Position numbers and translations under genes: made by a program
Assembly: GCF_002101705.1 (NCBI RefSeq)
Contig: NZ_LQPC01000065.1
Coordinates: 1 to 64,000, forward strand
DNA from: Mycolicibacterium iranicum
Lineage (GTDB): Bacteria > Actinomycetota > Actinomycetes > Mycobacteriales > Mycobacteriaceae
Reading direction: 5' to 3'
DNA length: 64,000 bases
Shown: positions 51,891-61,590 of the stretch, in pieces
Position numbering within the stretch: position 1 is the first letter of the stretch
How the letters are laid out: each line of letters opens with the position of its first letter
Notes under the pieces: generated by a model
Databases searched by the model: none
Told to the model about the DNA's origin: nothing
Seen by the model: the letters and a program-made list of their open reading frames with translations, nothing else

Positions 51891-52757
51891 TCACACCAAC
51901 GGCCGGCCGGTGCGCATGCGCCAATCCAGGTCCTTGAGCAGCACGTTGAAGGGAAACTCGCGAACAAATCGCGGTGAGACGCGGTTGAGCACACGCAGCA
52001 CCGTCATCAGCCTGTCGAAGCGCCGCTGCCTCTCCGGATCCCACGGCAGCCGCATCTCATCGCGGAAGCGCTGGGGAAGGAAACCGGTGGTGATCAGCAG
52101 TGCCAGGTTCTCCGAGCGCCGTTGCAGCAATTTCGGCAACGTCACCCCGCGCAGCCGGGACGCCGCGATCGGGAGGAGGAACTCACGCACGGTGTCGTCG
52201 ATGTGAACGTCGTCGAGCGCGGCCGCCCAGTATCGATCGAATGCCGCACGATCGGTGGGCCACATGCCCTCGGGAACCTGCAACATCGTCGCCAACGCCC
52301 GGCCTTGCAGGTAGAGCCGGTCTGCGGTCCGCTCGTCCATCTCGCCCACGAAGACGCGGTGCACGTCGACGACGCCTTTATAGAGGCACGCTCCGACCCA
52401 CAGTTGCAGGTTCTTGTCGAAGGCGTGGTAGCTGACCGGGCTTTCCTCGGTGGAGAACACCTGCGCGTGCGCGCGGTTGACCGCACGCCGGAACGCGGCC
52501 TGTTGCTCTGCCGTGCCGTTCGTGGACACCGCGAGGTAGGTGAACGTGGTGCGGGCCCGCTTGACGGGGTGTCGGTCGATGCGGCCGCTCTCGACCCGGC
52601 TCTCCAGCACGCCGTACCCGACGCCCGGGCGCGCCAGCTGCATGATCACGTTGGCGGGGCCGGCGAGGAGGCCGAGGCCCAGCATCCCCTCATCCGCGCG
52701 CGCCGCGCGCCGCGGCCGGCTGCCGACAGCTGCGTCGACCGATTCGTCCAGCGTCAT
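51891..52757 (-). CDS. DUF2236 / oxygenase MpaB-family protein
   Basis: A 288-residue protein with the DUF2236 pattern: PGVGYGVLESR, then RARTTFTYLAVSTNGT, VNRAHAQVF, YHAFDKNLQLWVGACLY and a later TADRLYLQGRALA. This family includes latex-clearing-protein-like and MpaB-type heme proteins; the His in RAHAQV and the one in YHAFD are conserved candidates for heme or metal binding. No signal peptide. It stops 70 bp before the ESX-3 iron box and is divergent from a TetR gene. Substrate unknown. Confidence 0.83.
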   Translation of the reverse strand: MTLDESVDAAVGSRPRRAARADEGMLGLGLLAGPANVIMQLARPGVGYGVLESRVESGRIDRHPVKRARTTFTYLAVSTNGTAEQQAAFRRAVNRAHAQVFSTEESPVSYHAFDKNLQLWVGACLYKGVVDVHRVFVGEMDERTADRLYLQGRALATMLQVPEGMWPTDRAAFDRYWAAALDDVHIDDTVREFLLPIAASRLRGVTLPKLLQRRSENLALLITTGFLPQRFRDEMRLPWDPERQRRFDRLMTVLRVLNRVSPRFVREFPFNVLLKDLDWRMRTGRPLV

Positions 52758-52856
52758 CGGGTAGGGCTCCTCTCGGCGACGGTGCCGTGTTCCCGCGTCC
52801 CAAATGTGCGAACGCGCGTTTCCTGATATTGCTCCGGTGTCCGGCCAGGTGTCAAT

Positions 52857-53486
52857 ATGGAGGGCATGGCCCAGGTACGCCCTTATCGCGGGGTGGAGGC
52901 TCCGCAGCGCGTCGCCGATCGTCGGCGGCGGCTACTGGAAGCCGGCCTGGATCTACTCGGCGGCAACCCGAGCCCCGCCGACCTCACTGTGCGGGCCATC
53001 TGCGCCAAATCAGGTTTGGCGGCCCGCTATTTCTACGAAAGCTTCTCCGACAAGGACGTGTTCGTGGGCGCCGTCTTCGACTGGGTCGTCGGCGACATCG
53101 CCGCCACCACCCAGGCGGCCATGGCCGCCGCGCCCGCCCGGGAACAGAGCCGGGAAGGCATGGCCAACATCGTGCGCACCATCTCCGGAGACATCCGGGT
53201 CGGGCGCTTGCTGTTCAGCGCACACCTCGACAACCCCGTGGTGGTGCGGAAGCGGGCGGAATCCGGCGCGCTGTTCGCGCTGCTGTCTGGTCAGCACGCA
53301 GGCTCTGCGCTGCAGCTTGAGCACAACGAGCGGATCAAGGCCTCCGGGCATTTCGTGGTGGGAGGCGTGACGCAGACGTTGAGCGCGTGGCTGTCCGGCG
53401 ACCTCGACTTCACACCCGCCCAGCTAGCCACCCAGCTCGGCGCGCTCATCGATCAGCTCGGAAAGCCCGACCTCTACCGCGACTAG
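52857..53486 (+). CDS. TetR-family transcriptional regulator
   Basis: A 209-residue TetR regulator. Residues about 18-65 form the HTH: RVADRRRRLLEAGLDLLGG, LTVRAICAKSGLAARYFYES, FSDKDVFVGAVF. The helical C-terminal domain is unremarkable. ATG at 52866 is an alternative start. It is divergent from the DUF2236 gene; a 6-bp repeat pair (ATATTG at 52826, CAATAT at 52853) spans its start and might be the operator. Its stop overlaps the stop of the glyoxalase gene through CTAG. Ligand unknown. Confidence 0.87.
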   Translation: MEGMAQVRPYRGVEAPQRVADRRRRLLEAGLDLLGGNPSPADLTVRAICAKSGLAARYFYESFSDKDVFVGAVFDWVVGDIAATTQAAMAAAPAREQSREGMANIVRTISGDIRVGRLLFSAHLDNPVVVRKRAESGALFALLSGQHAGSALQLEHNERIKASGHFVVGGVTQTLSAWLSGDLDFTPAQLATQLGALIDQLGKPDLYRD

Positions 53487-54055
53487 ACCCGGACGCGGCG
53501 GTCGGCCGCCGTCCGCGGTGTCGCCTTGGTGTCCCTCTCGCCGAATTCTTTGGTCCAACAGGCGAATTCCAAGGTGATTCCGTCGGGATCCAGGAAATAG
53601 AACGACCGCACATACACGCCGGGATGCACGGTCGCCGAGACCTGCGCGTCGCTGTCGTCGTGGTTGAGGATCGGCCCGACCCTGACGCCTTTGTCCTTGA
53701 GTCGCTGCCGATATTCGTCGAACTTCTCGGCAGGCACGTGGAAGGCAAGGTGGTTCATGGTGCTGACCGCGCTGACGATGTCACCGATGCCGGGGATGGC
53801 TTCCGGCGACGAGATGCCGGGGACGCGATCCGGCGCATCCGCGAACCAGAAGAACGCGACGCAGTCCCCGTTACCCGCGTCGAAGAAGAAGTGCTGCCCC
53901 ATGCCTCCGGGCAGGTCGAGCGACTTGATGAGCGGCATGCCCAGCACGTTGCTGTAGAAGTCGACTGTCCTGGCCATGTCCGAACACACCAGCGCGACAT
54001 GGTTGATGCCGCCCAACTCGAATTCGGTGTTGGTGTTCTGCGGCTTGATCATCAT
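53483..54055 (-). CDS. Glyoxalase/extradiol-dioxygenase-fold (VOC) protein
   Basis: A 190-residue VOC-superfamily protein. It shows the paired beta-alpha-beta modules: INHVALVCSDMARTVDFYSNVLGM (metal His in NHVAL), HFFFDAGNGDCVAFFWF, then MNHLAFHVPAEKFDEYRQRL and FYFLDPDGITLEFACWT (Glu ligand). The AGGAAGG ribosome binding site supports the ATG at 54055. A metal-dependent enzyme is likely; reaction unknown. Divergent from the hydrolase at 54181 across 125 bp. Confidence 0.85.
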   Translation of the reverse strand: MMIKPQNTNTEFELGGINHVALVCSDMARTVDFYSNVLGMPLIKSLDLPGGMGQHFFFDAGNGDCVAFFWFADAPDRVPGISSPEAIPGIGDIVSAVSTMNHLAFHVPAEKFDEYRQRLKDKGVRVGPILNHDDSDAQVSATVHPGVYVRSFYFLDPDGITLEFACWTKEFGERDTKATPRTAADRRVRV

Positions 54056-54094
54056 CGCGCCTTCCTGAAAGACCAAAAGTCTGGCCACGGAGCA

Positions 54095-54124
54095 GAAACT
54101 GAATCTAACATCAGGTCCAGTTTC
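54095..54124. promoter_or_regulatory. Inverted repeat in the glyoxalase/hydrolase divergent gap
   Basis: GAAACTG and CAGTTTC, perfect 7-bp arms with a 16-base spacer, lie in the middle of the gap. The spacing suits a dimeric repressor such as the nearby TetR, but no direct evidence links them. Confidence 0.35.
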
Positions 54125-54180
54125 GGAACGGCAAGACGACACCTTCTACCGGACCACTACCACCGGGAGACCGGACACCT

Positions 54181-55317
54181 ATGAGCCGCACCCCGGCCCC
54201 CCAAGCACCCGGCGTCACCAGGGAATTCGTTGGCCTCGACTCGACCACGGCGCGGCGCGCAGGCTCGGGAGGACACCCCTGTCAGGGCCTCTACCACCGC
54301 GGCATGGGACGCAAGCCTAAGGTCGCGATGATCGCCACGCACTATCAGATCGATTTCTCCGAGCACTATCTCGCCGACTACATGGCCACCCGCGGAATCG
54401 GTTTCCTCGGCTGGAACACCCGGTTCCGCGGATTCGAGAGCAGTTTCCTGCTCGACCACGCCCTCGTCGACATCGGTGTCGGGGTTCGCTGGCTGCGCGA
54501 GGTGCAGGGGATCGAAACCGTGATCCTGCTGGGCAATTCAGGAGGCGGGTCCCTGATGGCCGCCTATCAGGCCAACGCCGTCGACAAGCACGTCACCCCG
54601 TTGGAGGGGATGCGGCCCGCCGCCGGGCTCGATGATCTGCCACCCGCTGACGGTTACGTTGCCAGCGCCGCGCACCCCGGTCGCCCCGACGTGCTCACCG
54701 CCTGGATGGACGCCTCGGTGATTGACGAATACGACGCTGTGGCAACCGATCCGGATCTCGACCTGTTCAACGAACGCAATGGTCCTGCCTACGACGCGGA
54801 CTTCGTCAAGCGCTACCGCGCCGCGCAGATCGCGCGCAACGAGGCGATCACCGACTGGGCCGAGGACGAACTGCTGCGGGTGCGCGCCGCCGGATTCTCC
54901 GACCGACCGTTCACCGTGATGCGGACATGGGCGGATCCCCGCATGGTCGACCCGGCGCTGGAACCGACGAAGCGCCCCGCCAACATGTGCTACGCGGGTG
55001 TCCCTGCCAAAGCCAATCGATCGACCCACGGCATTGCGGCGGCGTGCACGCTGCGCAACTGGCTGGGAATGTGGAGCCTGCGGCACGCACAGACGCGGGC
55101 CGAGCCGCACCTGGCGCGTATCGGCTGCCCCGCGCTGGTGATCAACGCCGAGCAGGACACCGGTGTGTTCCCGTCCGACGCGCAACGCATCTACGACGCA
55201 CTCGGCAGCGAGGACAAGACGTTGCATTCCATGGACACCGACCACTACTTCACGACGCCGGGATCGCGGTCGGAGAAGGCGGATACGATCGCCAAGTGGA
55301 TCGCCCGCCGCTGGTGA
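54181..55317 (+). CDS. Alpha/beta hydrolase-fold protein
   Basis: A 378-residue protein without signal peptide. The nucleophile elbow is LLGNSGGGSLMAAYQ near residue 122 and a C-terminal His is in HSMDTDHYFTTPG. The phrase THYQIDFSEHYLADYMATRG is unusual for the family. It matches, by order, Rv0272c as I recall. Its TGA overlaps the GTG of the next gene (GTGA), so the two proteins are made together. Substrate unknown; acyl-CoA genes follow. Confidence 0.8.
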   Translation: MSRTPAPQAPGVTREFVGLDSTTARRAGSGGHPCQGLYHRGMGRKPKVAMIATHYQIDFSEHYLADYMATRGIGFLGWNTRFRGFESSFLLDHALVDIGVGVRWLREVQGIETVILLGNSGGGSLMAAYQANAVDKHVTPLEGMRPAAGLDDLPPADGYVASAAHPGRPDVLTAWMDASVIDEYDAVATDPDLDLFNERNGPAYDADFVKRYRAAQIARNEAITDWAEDELLRVRAAGFSDRPFTVMRTWADPRMVDPALEPTKRPANMCYAGVPAKANRSTHGIAAACTLRNWLGMWSLRHAQTRAEPHLARIGCPALVINAEQDTGVFPSDAQRIYDALGSEDKTLHSMDTDHYFTTPGSRSEKADTIAKWIARRW

Positions 55318-56261
55318 CCGTCCTCGCCCACTTCGTTCCGGGCGAAAAGGTCACTGAATTCCTTGCCCCGCAAACGGATTGGCTCGACGTCCGGTACTGC
55401 GCCGAAGACGACGACGACACGTTCTACCGGGAGCTGCCTCACGCCGACGTGATCTGGCATGTGCTGCGGCCCATCTCGGCGGAGGACCTGGCCAAGGCGG
55501 TCAACGTGCGGCTCGTCCACAAACTCGGCGCAGGGGTGAACACCATTGACGTCGACGCCGCGACCGCGCGCGGCATCGCCGTGGCGAACATGCCCGGCGC
55601 GAACGCGCCGTCGGTGGCCGAGGGCACTCTGCTGCTGATGCTGGCCGCACTGCGCACGCTGCCCGAGCTGGACCGCGCCACCCGCGCCGGTGAAGGCTGG
55701 CCGTCCGACCCCACGCTCGGTGAGACGGTCCGTGACATCGGCGGCTGCACCGTCGGCCTCGTCGGCTACGGCAACATCGCCAAACAGGTCGAGCGCATCC
55801 TGGTGGCCATCGGCGCCGACGTGCTCCACACCAGCACCCGCGACGACGCCGAGCCCGGATGGCGCGAGTTGCCTGCGTTGCTGGCCGAGAGCGACATCGT
55901 CTCCCTGCATCTGCCGCTCACCGACGCGACCCGCGGACTCATCGGACGTGACGCGCTGGCGCTGATGAAGTCCGATGCGATCCTGGTCAACACCTCCCGC
56001 GGTCCGATCGTTGACGAGGAGGCGCTGGTCGACGCGCTGCAGTCCGGCGGCCTCGCCGCAGCGGGCCTCGACGTGTTCTCGGTCGAACCGGTCCCCGCCG
56101 ACAATCCGCTCCTCACCCTCGGAAACGTCGTGCTGACGCCGCACGTCACCTGGTACACCGCCGACACGATGCGCCGCTACCTGGAGCTCGCTCTCGATAA
56201 TTGCGAACGCCTTCGTGACGGACGCGACCTGGTGAACGTGGTGAACCAGGTCGCGGGGTAA
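55314..56261 (+). CDS. D-isomer-specific 2-hydroxyacid dehydrogenase
   Basis: A 315-residue NAD-dependent dehydrogenase. The cofactor motif is GLVGYGNIAKQVE; catalytic Arg lies in VNTSRGPIVDEEAL, Glu in LDVFSVEPVP and His in LTPHVTW. The N-terminal substrate domain contains LVHKLGAGVNTID. GTG start overlapping the upstream stop. It would interconvert a 2-oxo acid and a D-2-hydroxy acid. It lies between the hydrolase and the acyl-CoA dehydrogenase; pathway not identified. Confidence 0.88.
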   Translation: MTVLAHFVPGEKVTEFLAPQTDWLDVRYCAEDDDDTFYRELPHADVIWHVLRPISAEDLAKAVNVRLVHKLGAGVNTIDVDAATARGIAVANMPGANAPSVAEGTLLLMLAALRTLPELDRATRAGEGWPSDPTLGETVRDIGGCTVGLVGYGNIAKQVERILVAIGADVLHTSTRDDAEPGWRELPALLAESDIVSLHLPLTDATRGLIGRDALALMKSDAILVNTSRGPIVDEEALVDALQSGGLAAAGLDVFSVEPVPADNPLLTLGNVVLTPHVTWYTADTMRRYLELALDNCERLRDGRDLVNVVNQVAG

Positions 56262-56316
56262 CCTCGTTCCCAACCAACCGGTTGGGGCCGGTCACGACGA
56301 GGTGAAAGGTGTAGCC

Positions 56317-58515
56317 ATGCCTATTGCGATCCTTGAAGAGCACAACGACCTCGCCGACTCCGTGCGGGCGTTCGTGGAACGGGTCGCTCCGTCCGAGGTG
56401 CTTCACGAGGCACTCGAGACACCGATCCCCAATCCCCCGTCCTACTGGAAGTCAGCCTCTGAGCAGGGCCTGCAGGGCGTTCACCTCGCGGAATCGGTGG
56501 GAGGGCAGGGATTCGGCATCCTCGAGCTCGCGATCGTGGTCGCCGAGTTCGGCTACGGCGCAGTTCCCGGGCCTTTTGTTCCGTCGGCCATCGCGAGTGC
56601 GCTGATCGCCGCCAATGACCCCAACGCCGCCATCCTCAGCGATCTGGCGTCCGGCGACCTCATCGCCGCATACGCCCTCGAATCCGGCCTGACGGCGACC
56701 CGGCAGGGTGACAACCTGGTCATCCGGGGCGAAGCCCGTGCCGTTCCCGCCGCCGCGCAGGCGGCCGTCCTCGTCCTGCCGGTGTCGATCGAGTCCGGCG
56801 AGGAGTGGGTCGTCCTCGACGCCGCCCAGCTGGAGATCGAGCCCGTACAGAGCGTCGACCCGCTGCGCCCGGTCGCCCACGTGCGCGCCAACGCAGTCGA
56901 AGTCGGCCCAGAAGCAGTGCGGGACCGGGTGCTCGGCAACCTCAGCCGCGCTCATGCGCGCGCGCTGATGTCCACGCTGCTGTCGGCAGAGGCGATCGGC
57001 GTCGCGCGCTGGGCGACCGACACCGCGGCGGCGTACGCGAAGATCCGCGAACAGTTCGGTCGCCCGATCGGCCAGTTCCAGGCCATCAAGCACAAGTGCG
57101 CCAACATGATCGCCGAGACCGAGCGGGCGACCGCCGCCGTGTGGGATGCCGCGCGCGCGATCGACGAGGCCGACGAGAACCCGGCCAGCGCCTACGAGTT
57201 CGCCGCTGCGGTGGCCGCCACGCTGGCTCCCGCCGCCGCACAGCACTGCACGCAGGACTGCATCCAGGTCCACGGCGGTATCGGCTTCACCTGGGAACAC
57301 GACACCAACGTCTACTACCGCCGTGCGCTGGTGCTCGCAGCGTGCTTCGGCCGCGCATCGGACTACCCGCAGCGGGTCGTCGACATCGCCACCTCGACGG
57401 GGATGCGCGAGCTCAACATCGACCTCGACCCGGAAACCGAGAAGCTGCGCGACGAGATTCGCGCCGAGGTGGCTGCGCTCAAGGAGATCCCGCGGGAGGA
57501 ACGCAACGCTGTGATCGCCGAGGGTGGGTGGGTGCAGCCTCACCTCCCGGTGCCGTGGGGACGAGCGTCGAACCCGATCGAGCAGATCATCATCGCCCAG
57601 GAGTTCTCGACCGGGCGGGTCAAGCGTCCCGCCATGGGTATCGCCGCATGGATCATCCCGTCGATCGTCGCGTTCGGTACCGACGACCAGAAGGAGCGGT
57701 TCCTGCCGCCCACCTTCCGCGGCGAAATGATCTGGTGCCAGCTGTTTTCCGAGCCAGGCGCGGGTTCTGATCTGGCGAGCCTGACGACCAAGGCCACGAA
57801 AGTCGAAGGTGGCTGGCGGATCACCGGGCAGAAGATCTGGACGACGGGTGCGCAGTACTCGGAGTGGGGCGCCCTGCTTGCACGCACTGACGCCGGCGCT
57901 CCCAAGCATCAGGGCATCACCTACTTCCTGCTCGACATGAAGAGCGAGGGCGTGGAGGTCAAGCCGCTGCGGGAGCTGACCGGCAACGCGATGTTCAACA
58001 CCGTGTTCATCGATGACGTCTTCGTCCCCGACGAGTTGGTGCTCGGCGAGGTCAACCGCGGCTGGGAGGTGAGCCGCAACACCCTGACCAACGAACGAGT
58101 TTCGATCGGCAGCAGCGAACCGCCGTTCCTGCCCAGCCTGAACAAGTTCGTCGAGTTCGTCGGCGAGGGCCACTTCGACCAGATCGCGCAGAACCACGCG
58201 GGCATCCTGATCGCCGAAGGACATGCGGCCAAGGTGCTCAACATGCGCTCCACGCTGCTGACGTTGGCCGGCGGCGACCCGATGCCCGCCGCGGCGATCT
58301 CGAAGCTGCTGTCCATGAAGACGGGGCAGGGCTATGCCGAGTTCGCGGTGGCCTCGTTCGGGACCGACGCAGTCGTCGGCGATCCCGAGCAGATCACCGG
58401 CCGCTGGGCGGACTACCTGCTGGCCAGCCGGTCCACCACGATCTACGGCGGTACGTCTGAAGTGCAGCTGAACATCATCGCCGAGCGGTTGCTGGGACTA
58501 CCCCGCGATCCGTAG
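56317..58515 (+). CDS. fadE6: Double-domain acyl-CoA dehydrogenase (FadE6-like)
   Basis: A 732-residue protein made of two acyl-CoA dehydrogenase modules. The first (about 1-370) contains REQFGRPIGQFQAIKHKCAN and CIQVHGGIGFTWEHD. The second (about 375-732) contains LFSEPGAGSDLASLTT, ITGQKIWTTGAQYSEWG and the C-terminal IYGGTSEVQLNIIAERLLG. This tandem form is typical of mycobacterial FadE6-type enzymes and oxidises acyl-CoA with FAD. The ATG at 56317 has AAAGG 8 bases upstream and is preferred to a GTG at 56302. A FadD2-like ligase is nearby. Confidence 0.86.
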   Translation: MPIAILEEHNDLADSVRAFVERVAPSEVLHEALETPIPNPPSYWKSASEQGLQGVHLAESVGGQGFGILELAIVVAEFGYGAVPGPFVPSAIASALIAANDPNAAILSDLASGDLIAAYALESGLTATRQGDNLVIRGEARAVPAAAQAAVLVLPVSIESGEEWVVLDAAQLEIEPVQSVDPLRPVAHVRANAVEVGPEAVRDRVLGNLSRAHARALMSTLLSAEAIGVARWATDTAAAYAKIREQFGRPIGQFQAIKHKCANMIAETERATAAVWDAARAIDEADENPASAYEFAAAVAATLAPAAAQHCTQDCIQVHGGIGFTWEHDTNVYYRRALVLAACFGRASDYPQRVVDIATSTGMRELNIDLDPETEKLRDEIRAEVAALKEIPREERNAVIAEGGWVQPHLPVPWGRASNPIEQIIIAQEFSTGRVKRPAMGIAAWIIPSIVAFGTDDQKERFLPPTFRGEMIWCQLFSEPGAGSDLASLTTKATKVEGGWRITGQKIWTTGAQYSEWGALLARTDAGAPKHQGITYFLLDMKSEGVEVKPLRELTGNAMFNTVFIDDVFVPDELVLGEVNRGWEVSRNTLTNERVSIGSSEPPFLPSLNKFVEFVGEGHFDQIAQNHAGILIAEGHAAKVLNMRSTLLTLAGGDPMPAAAISKLLSMKTGQGYAEFAVASFGTDAVVGDPEQITGRWADYLLASRSTTIYGGTSEVQLNIIAERLLGLPRDP

Positions 58516-58527
58516 GCGTCAGGTCCC

Positions 58528-59634
58528 TCAACGCCATTCGGTGACCACCAGGTAGCGAATCTGGTTGCCGCCACTGCGTTTGGCTTCGTACATCGCCCGG
58601 TCGGCGTTGCGGTAGAGGGCGAACACGAAGTCCTCGAACTCCCGCGGCGAAACGTCGGTGATCTGCCCGATGGCGGCCCCGACACTGGCGGTGACCCGGT
58701 ACGGCATCCGGTCGATGGCGTCGCAGACGTCCTGCGGCACCGGACCCGGGTTCTCAGTGTCGAGAAACTGCGCGATGAGAAACTCTTCGCCCCCGATCCG
58801 ACCGACGAGGGTTCGGTCCGGCGATATCGTCCGCAGGATGTCGCCGACTGCCATCAGGGCTTTGTCACCGACGTCGTGACCGCTCGTGTCGTTGAGGTTC
58901 TTGAAGCGGTCGAGATCGATCATCGAGACGCTGAGGCACTCCTCACCTGGGCGTGTCGAGAGCAGCGCCACGCTGAGCCGCTGGAAGAGCGCTCGCCGAT
59001 TCAGCAGACCGGTCAGTGGATCACGGTCTGAGTCCACCACGTCTGCGCCGAGGGTGTGTACGACGAATTGCATCCAGAAGGGCACCAGGGTGTTGATGAC
59101 CTGTCCGAGCGCGAACACGGCCAGGGCGAGTAACGCGTCGCCTCCCCCTGTCACATAGCGGTAGGCCAGGAAGGCGCCGACGAGCGCGACGCCCGCGATG
59201 TGATACACCATCAGCCTGGAGGTATGGCAGCACGCGATGTAGCCGCCAGTCACCGCGAACGCGGTGACGCCCACCAGTCCGACCATCTCATTCGTCTGAA
59301 CGAGACAGACGATGGCGATGCTCACATCCAGCACCACGACGAACGCGGCCGACTCGAATCGCGAGGGCCAGCAGACGAGCCACAGCATCGCACAGCCGAT
59401 CCCGTTGGCGACCGCGGTCCATCCGAGGGCCGCCGCCAGCCCGCCGCGGGTCTCGGCCTGGCTCACGTTCAGCGCCACCGCCACGGCGATCAGCGACAGC
59501 GTGACGATGACGATCACCCCGCGCGACACATGCAGCAGACGCCGTGACTGCATGTACTCGTGGAACCAGTCGAAATGGTCGGCCTGCCGCCACCAGTTCC
59601 CGACGTGCACGCCCCACGAGCCACGTCTCAGCAT
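58528..59634 (-). CDS. Membrane-bound diguanylate cyclase (GGDEF)
   Basis: A 368-residue protein. The N-terminal 190 residues hold about six hydrophobic helices, then a GGDEF domain starts at DRDPLTGLLNRRALF. The active-site signature is R-I-G-G-E-E-F (281-285) and the metal region is MIDLDRFKNLNDTSGHDVGD. This predicts synthesis of cyclic di-GMP. The product-inhibition site RxxD is not present just before GGEEF, so it lacks that feedback. No EAL domain. Convergent with fadE6. Confidence 0.9.
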   Translation of the reverse strand: MLRRGSWGVHVGNWWRQADHFDWFHEYMQSRRLLHVSRGVIVIVTLSLIAVAVALNVSQAETRGGLAAALGWTAVANGIGCAMLWLVCWPSRFESAAFVVVLDVSIAIVCLVQTNEMVGLVGVTAFAVTGGYIACCHTSRLMVYHIAGVALVGAFLAYRYVTGGGDALLALAVFALGQVINTLVPFWMQFVVHTLGADVVDSDRDPLTGLLNRRALFQRLSVALLSTRPGEECLSVSMIDLDRFKNLNDTSGHDVGDKALMAVGDILRTISPDRTLVGRIGGEEFLIAQFLDTENPGPVPQDVCDAIDRMPYRVTASVGAAIGQITDVSPREFEDFVFALYRNADRAMYEAKRSGGNQIRYLVVTEWR

Positions 59635-59905
59635 CGGCAGATCGACCGAGACCTAGTGCAGGGACAGTGTGCGGGGTACGAATGTCCCGACGCCACCCCG
59701 CAGTCGCTGCACGCCACCGATCACGTCGAAGACTCTACGTCGAATGTGGCAGTCAGTGACCGGGCAATAAGCATTCGCCGAGGACACCGACAGGATGCCC
59801 GCGAGGGCAGCGGTTTCGGCGGAACAAAGGTGTATGAGGACGTAGGTGTGCGGGCGGGTCCCGTTCCGAGGCATGTATCCCGAAATCGGGGGAACCCGTC
59901 TGACG

Positions 59906-60235
59906 ATGAGCAACGACCGAGATTTCGCCGAGAAGAGGCTGGACAAGCCGGGCGCATTCCGGGCTGCTGCGCTCTACGGCGTCGCCGTGGTGGCGTTGGC
60001 GGGCCTGGCGTTCGTGTTCTACGCGTTCGGGGCCCGCGAGTCGGTCTACGCGGCCTCGCTGGTTCCGCTGTTCCTGTTCCTCGGTGGTGCGGGTGCGCTT
60101 TTCCGCGCCTACCGAGTGTGGAGAGCCGGCGGCGGATGGGTCGCCTGGCAGGGCATCGCGTGGTTTCTGCTGCTGCTGATGCTGGTCGCACTCGCGATCC
60201 CCGGATCGGCCTTCATGGTCGACGGCGTCCGCTAG
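59906..60235 (+). CDS. Small membrane protein of unknown function
   Basis: A 109-residue protein with a charged N-terminus (MSNDRDFAEKRLDKPGAFRA) and three hydrophobic helices (about 20-42, 46-65 and 78-100). The ATG at 59906 is chosen because upstream in-frame sequence is not protein-like. It lies in its own unit after a 271-bp gap from the GGDEF gene start. I see no recognisable family motif. Confidence 0.65.
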   Translation: MSNDRDFAEKRLDKPGAFRAAALYGVAVVALAGLAFVFYAFGARESVYAASLVPLFLFLGGAGALFRAYRVWRAGGGWVAWQGIAWFLLLLMLVALAIPGSAFMVDGVR

Positions 60236-60314
60236 ACCTTCGCCGCGCTTACCGATCTGTGACGTGCCCGGTCTCGCCGGGAGTTGCGCGCCGCTTACCG
60301 GGTATGACGGCTCT

Positions 60315-61577
60315 ATGGCGGCCGAGCAACGGTACCCAGGTGCAGACTGTGACGTCCTTGTCGTCGGTGCCGGACTTGCGGGTTTGCGATGCGCCTCCGT
60401 CCTGCACGAGCGTGGCCTCGCTGTCACTGTCTGGGATGCCTCGGACGCGATCGGCGGCCGAGTCCGCACCGACGTCGTCGACGGATTCCGCTGCGATCGC
60501 GGCTTCCAGGTGTTGAACCCCGCATATCCGGAACTGCCGCGGGCCGTTGATGTTTCGTCGTTGCGCATCCAGCCCTTCGAAGCCGGTGTGGTTCTGCGCG
60601 ATCAGACCCGGTCGCGGGTGTGGGCGCATCCGCTCCGTTCGCCGGGTCGGCTGCCCCGCATGGCGTTGACGTCGGGACTGGGTGTTCGAGAGCTGTGGGC
60701 GCTTGCGCGATGGGCCGGCCCGGCTCTGCGTGCTCACAGATTGACCGCGCCGACGCACGACGACTCGTTGTATGGAGCCCTGGAACGTGCCCGCGTGCAC
60801 GGCCTCCCGCGCAGGGTTCTCGACCAGTTTCTCGCCGGCGTCGTCCTCGACGACAGGGGGATGACGTCGAACGCTTTCATCTTGTTGCTCGTCCGGATGT
60901 TCGCGCTGGGCGTTCCGGGCCTGCCCGCCGACGGCATGCGGGCGCTGCCGCAGGCGATCGCCGCGCCGATCACCGATCGAATCAGACTGCAGCGCAATGT
61001 AAGTCACATCAAGCGAGACGGAAGCGGCTGGACAGTCACCGACGGACACGACATCGTGCGGGCCCGCCACGTCGTGGTGGCCACCGACGCGCGCGCCGCG
61101 GAATCCCTGACCGGGGTTCCCGCCGCGCAGATGAAGGGCGTGGTCACCGACTGGTGGGCGGTCGACAGTCCCCTTCCCGGTCCGGCGATGCTGTGGGTCG
61201 ACGCCCGAACCAAACCCTCTGGGCCGCTGGTCAACACGGCGGTCATCAGCAAAGCCGCGCCGACATACGCACCCGCCGGCCAACACCTCGTCGCCGCATC
61301 CGCTCTCCTGGGTCCCGGATCGGAACCGCCGTCGCATGCGGCCATGCAGTCGCACGCGGGCGACATCCTCGGCGCCGACACGTCGAGGTGGAACCTGATC
61401 ACCCGACACGTCATCCCCGAGGCGTTGCCCGTGCAGCCACCCCCGCTGCGCGTCCGCCGGTCGGTCCGCGTCGACGACGGCCTCTGGGTGTGCGGGGACC
61501 ACCGGGACACGGCCTCGATTCAGGGCGCTCTGGTCAGTGGCCGTCGGGTCGCCGAGGCCATCGCGGCCTCACCCTGA
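60315..61577 (+). CDS. FAD-dependent amine oxidase / phytoene-desaturase-like protein
   Basis: A 420-residue flavoprotein. The N-terminal dinucleotide motif is VLVVGAGLAGLRCASVLHERG, followed by WDASDAIGGRVRTDVVDGF, the typical amine-oxidase/CrtI second motif. The C-terminal FAD contact reads LWVCGDHRDTASIQGALVSGRRVAEAI. No signal peptide. Related to NAD(P)/FAD-dependent oxidoreductases of the protoporphyrinogen-oxidase-like group. Substrate unknown. It is followed by a convergent SDR. Confidence 0.84.
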   Translation: MAAEQRYPGADCDVLVVGAGLAGLRCASVLHERGLAVTVWDASDAIGGRVRTDVVDGFRCDRGFQVLNPAYPELPRAVDVSSLRIQPFEAGVVLRDQTRSRVWAHPLRSPGRLPRMALTSGLGVRELWALARWAGPALRAHRLTAPTHDDSLYGALERARVHGLPRRVLDQFLAGVVLDDRGMTSNAFILLLVRMFALGVPGLPADGMRALPQAIAAPITDRIRLQRNVSHIKRDGSGWTVTDGHDIVRARHVVVATDARAAESLTGVPAAQMKGVVTDWWAVDSPLPGPAMLWVDARTKPSGPLVNTAVISKAAPTYAPAGQHLVAASALLGPGSEPPSHAAMQSHAGDILGADTSRWNLITRHVIPEALPVQPPPLRVRRSVRVDDGLWVCGDHRDTASIQGALVSGRRVAEAIAASP

Positions 61578-61590
61578 TGCTGTCTGGGCG

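Noticed and set aside
56452..58224. 590-codon open frame opposite fadE6
   Set aside because: High-GC antisense shadow without family motifs; the sense strand has a complete double acyl-CoA dehydrogenase.
59661..59688. GGGACA/TGTCCC repeat before the GGDEF gene
   Set aside because: Short arms, wide spacing and no second copy nearby; not enough to call.
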